DNA of 6,984 nt, from NCBI GenBank assembly GCA_964384025.1, contig CAYLJJ010000179.1:1-6984 (forward strand), written 5' to 3'. The position numbers and the translations under genes were made by a program. The first letter of the stretch is position 1, and every line of letters starts with the position of its first letter. Under the pieces are notes generated by a model. That model saw only the letters and a list, made by a program, of their open reading frames with translations. It was not told the origin of the DNA and did no database searches. Origin of the DNA: CAYLJJ01 sp964384025 (GTDB taxonomy: Bacteria; Myxococcota_A; Bradymonadia; UBA7976; UBA1532). Shown here in pieces: positions 5,034-6,984 of this stretch.

Positions 5034-6984
5034 TCAGAGGGCAGTACAGCGCCAGGGAGATGTTGGATCTGCCTGTGGATTGCAAATCTCCCCCTCAGGG
5101 CAGATTCCAAAGACAGAAGCGGAATCGCAGAGGTCTCCTGGGCGCAGGAGGGGCGTATCTAAGATGGGAGACAACACCGGGAGGCTGATGAGTTGCCCAT
5201 CATCCAGGACAAAGATACGGAAAGAGACCAACTCTCCCCCCCGATCGCTGTAGCAGCTTTCCCGCTCTCTCTGCTCAGCCGCGTGGCAGATCTGGAAGCT
5301 GTTGCCCCCCTCCATACAGAGGTTGATCGCCAGCTCGGCAGCTTCATCACAGACTTCAAAGAAAGAGGGGAAGGTTGCCCAGCCCTCAAAACTGTTGTCT
5401 TCCTCCACCTGCAACAGATCAAACTGTACAGTTCCACTGCCAGAGAGAGGTTGGTCTAACTCTCCAGGCCTCAAAGGCATTACACGCACACGAGAAGGAT
5501 CTCCATCTACATCTGTCCCTGTGATATGTACTCCAAAAAGGTCGTTCTCATTGCGGAAGACCTCAGCCTGAACGATCACAGGGGCCTCAGCCGGGATACA
5601 GCTGGGCTCCTCACCCAGGCAGGCGGTGCCCTGAGGACAAGTATCAAAGATCGCCAGAGGATCACAGGGCTCACCGAGGTTTAAGATAAAGGCAGGGACA
5701 ATGCCCGCCCGCTGCTCCTGGCTCTCCTTGAAGGCGCTGTCCACCAAGCGAACCTGCACTTGGTTGATCAGGCTGGGTGTGATGTTGAAGAGGGGGATAT
5801 GTTGGCGATGCTCAAAGTTGCCGTTGGGTTGATAAACCAAGCCCTCCATCTCCAGGAGCTGAACCCCCTGCCGCTCTCTCCCAGAGGGGATTGGCTGGCC
5901 CAACTCATCTAGGAAGCTGAGGCGCAGATTTGCCAAATCTTGATCAACATCCTGACCGCTGATGAGCAGACCCAGCATATGCTCCTCTTCGCTGATGAAG
6001 GCCATCGTGGCGTTAAGGCTGGGTGCATGAGCGACCCGGCAACTGTTGTTAAGACAAGCAACCTCCTCTGTTGCACAGCCCTCAAAGGGATTGCCGTTGC
6101 TGCACTCTGCCCCCAGCTCTAAAGCCACCGGAGGAGAGACTGGAGCTAAGCGTGGGACGCTACGATTCCAGACGCTGTCCCGAGCGAAAACACGCACTTG
6201 AGCTACATCCTCTATGCTGGGATCTAAGAGCGGAGCGAACTCTCCACTGAAGCTGCCATCTGGGTTGTTGGTCCAGGTCAACCAAGCCTGCCCCGCGAAG
6301 GCAGAGGCGATAAAGTCCACCTCAAGCTGACCATAGAGGCGAATGGGCTCACTGGCGGAGTTGAGGACCTGGAAGATAATGCCATCAGCGTCCAGATCAG
6401 GATCCACCCCAGAGACTCGGATTCCCAAGGCGTTGGGGCCGGGAAGCCAGAAGGCATCTGCTTGGAAGAGATTGGGAGGCTCTCCGCTGACTCGCTCAGT
6501 TTCCAGAGAGAAGGGGCTGATCTGCATCGCCCCTAAGCCGTCATGATTGTCCACTACGATAAAATAGGGTCGCCCCGCCTGTAGATCAGCCGCAAACATA
6601 CTGTGGCGCCCGATATAGTCATCGTTACAGAGAATCTCTGAGCTTGGATCAAGGCAGCTTTCAAGCAGGGCCAGAGTAACATCCCAGTTAAACGTATCCA
6701 GGATACGGAGACGCCAACGCCCCCCCTCGGGGGGTACAAAGCGAACCACCCGATCTGCACCTGGAATATCTCGGCTGGTGCAGGAACTGAGGAAATCATC
6801 TCGTCCTGTAGTGGCACTCTGCATCACCCAGGTGTCGCCGACGACTTGAGCATTCTCCATAAAGTCCTGTACCTCCAACTCTCCACAACCAGGATCGACA
6901 ACCCCACCTCCACCGGCAACCCCACCTCCACCAGCGACCCCACCACCACCACCTTCACCGGCGACGCCACCTCCACCAGCGACG
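5034..6984 (-). CDS. Secreted multi-module protein with Gly-rich linker and PPC-like domain, N-terminus beyond the window
   Basis: The frame is open from the right edge and ends at TGA 5036-5034, with 649 codons visible. I see no convincing start: TTG at 6878 and ATG at 6860 fall inside an ongoing frame, because upstream codons encode a VAGGGG-repeat linker continuous with the edge. The true start, probably with a signal peptide or lipobox, is therefore outside. Visible order (numbered from the first whole codon, 6983): Gly-rich linker (1-27), PPC-like beta-sandwich (about 40-158), then three modules at about 170-315, 320-462 and 466-646, each ending in a four-cysteine cluster. The third carries an extra cysteine-rich insert near 545-577. 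No catalytic motif is visible. The fold types suggest an envelope or secreted binding protein; the role is unknown. It lies 150 bases upstream of the TSP3 lipoprotein gene on the same strand. Confidence 0.9.
   Translation of the reverse strand, partial: VAGGGGVAGEGGGGGVAGGGGVAGGGGVVDPGCGELEVQDFMENAQVVGDTWVMQSATTGRDDFLSSCTSRDIPGADRVVRFVPPEGGRWRLRILDTFNWDVTLALLESCLDPSSEILCNDDYIGRHSMFAADLQAGRPYFIVVDNHDGLGAMQISPFSLETERVSGEPPNLFQADAFWLPGPNALGIRVSGVDPDLDADGIIFQVLNSASEPIRLYGQLEVDFIASAFAGQAWLTWTNNPDGSFSGEFAPLLDPSIEDVAQVRVFARDSVWNRSVPRLAPVSPPVALELGAECSNGNPFEGCATEEVACLNNSCRVAHAPSLNATMAFISEEEHMLGLLISGQDVDQDLANLRLSFLDELGQPIPSGRERQGVQLLEMEGLVYQPNGNFEHRQHIPLFNITPSLINQVQVRLVDSAFKESQEQRAGIVPAFILNLGEPCDPLAIFDTCPQGTACLGEEPSCIPAEAPVIVQAEVFRNENDLFGVHITGTDVDGDPSRVRVMPLRPGELDQPLSGSGTVQFDLLQVEEDNSFEGWATFPSFFEVCDEAAELAINLCMEGGNSFQICHAAEQRERESCYSDRGGELVSFRIFVLDDGQLISLPVLSPILDTPLLRPGDLCDSASVFGICPEGEICNPQADPTSPWRCTAL
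5046..6473 (-). repeat. Three tandem modules with four-cysteine tails in the upstream protein
   Basis: Three related segments lie at about 6473-6039, 6026-5598 and 5588-5046. Each opens with P.L..A..F, a variable turn, then LG(I/L) or FGV followed by R, L or H, (V/I)(S/T)G and a D.D.D stretch (VDPDLDADG, DVDQD, DVDGD). Each closes with a cluster starting G.(E/P/L)C: spacings C-8-C-6-C-4-C, C-8-C-5-C-6-C and C-8-C-5-C-11-C. The first gap is always 8 residues and ends in a shared F..C or FG.C. The middle parts are much less conserved, so these are old duplications. Confidence 0.7.
6510..6866 (-). other. PPC-like beta-sandwich domain of the upstream protein
   Basis: Visible residues about 40-158 contain DRVVRFVPPEGGRWRLRI, then WDVTLALLESCLDPSSEILC followed by NDD, and later AGRPYFIVVDNHDG. 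This order (V.RF.AP..G.WR, D..L.L...C, CNDD, AG..YFIVVD) is the pattern of bacterial pre-peptidase C-terminal-like domains in secreted proteins of this lineage. Such domains are usually non-catalytic accessory modules. The assignment is by pattern only. Confidence 0.6.
6903..6983 (-). repeat. VAGGGG-coding tandem repeat (18-base unit)
   Basis: Four consecutive units encode VAGGGG, VAGEGGGGG, VAGGGG and VAGGGG, followed by a degenerate VV. Three are 18 bases (6983-6966, 6938-6921, 6920-6903) and one is expanded to 27 bases (6965-6939) by extra GGT codons. The array touches the window edge, so more copies may lie beyond. The peptide would be a flexible spacer between an N-terminal anchor and the first folded domain. 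Confidence 0.85.

Noticed and set aside
5193..5459. Plus-strand open frames inside the upstream gene (also 5302-5571, 5940-6122 and 6343-6546), and minus-strand shadows at 5159-5437 and 6554-6817.
   Set aside because: They are short, lack recognisable domains, and overlap a well-supported protein frame in full.
5034..6878. Start of the upstream gene at TTG 6878 or ATG 6860.
   Set aside because: The frame stays open to the right edge and encodes the VAGGGG linker joined to the same protein, so these are internal codons. I see no good ribosome site fixing either start.

Overview
The window is almost entirely coding on the minus strand. It holds two large, cysteine- and aspartate-rich exported proteins, one cut at each edge, separated by about 150 bases of AT-rich DNA. 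There are no rRNA genes, transposases or phage genes, and I found no tRNA.

Layout in the direction of transcription (right to left): (1) 6984-5034 is the 3' part of a gene whose start lies beyond the right edge. Its visible product runs Gly-rich VAGGGG linker, PPC-like beta-sandwich, then three related modules of about 145-180 residues, each closed by a four-cysteine cluster. (2) 5033-4884 is intergenic. It holds a possible promoter, imperfect inverted repeats and a good Shine-Dalgarno site. (3) 4883-1 is one uninterrupted frame of 1627 codons that runs off the left edge. It encodes a probable lipoprotein with 19 tandem thrombospondin type 3 (TSP3) modules, a cysteine-rich linker, and at least 10 MopE-like CxxxxDxxCDxxxDE repeats. 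This is the main gene of the window and is easy to miss, because it has no stop codon inside the window and its repeats open spurious frames on both strands.

Organism (inference): the mix of TSP3 arrays, MopE-type repeats, a CNDGIDN.GDGLID motif and Gly-rich lipoprotein-like proteins, at a mid-50s G+C by eye, is typical of the former deltaproteobacterial groups now called Myxococcota and Bradymonadota. No marker gene confirms this.

Together the two genes look like a surface or envelope locus: a calcium-binding repeat lipoprotein downstream of another secreted multi-domain protein. Neither has a recognisable enzymatic domain. Joint transcription is possible, but the 150-base AT-rich gap also allows a separate promoter. 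I see no defence system, biosynthetic cluster or other wholly new system. The interesting content is the architecture and repeat history of the 1627-codon protein.
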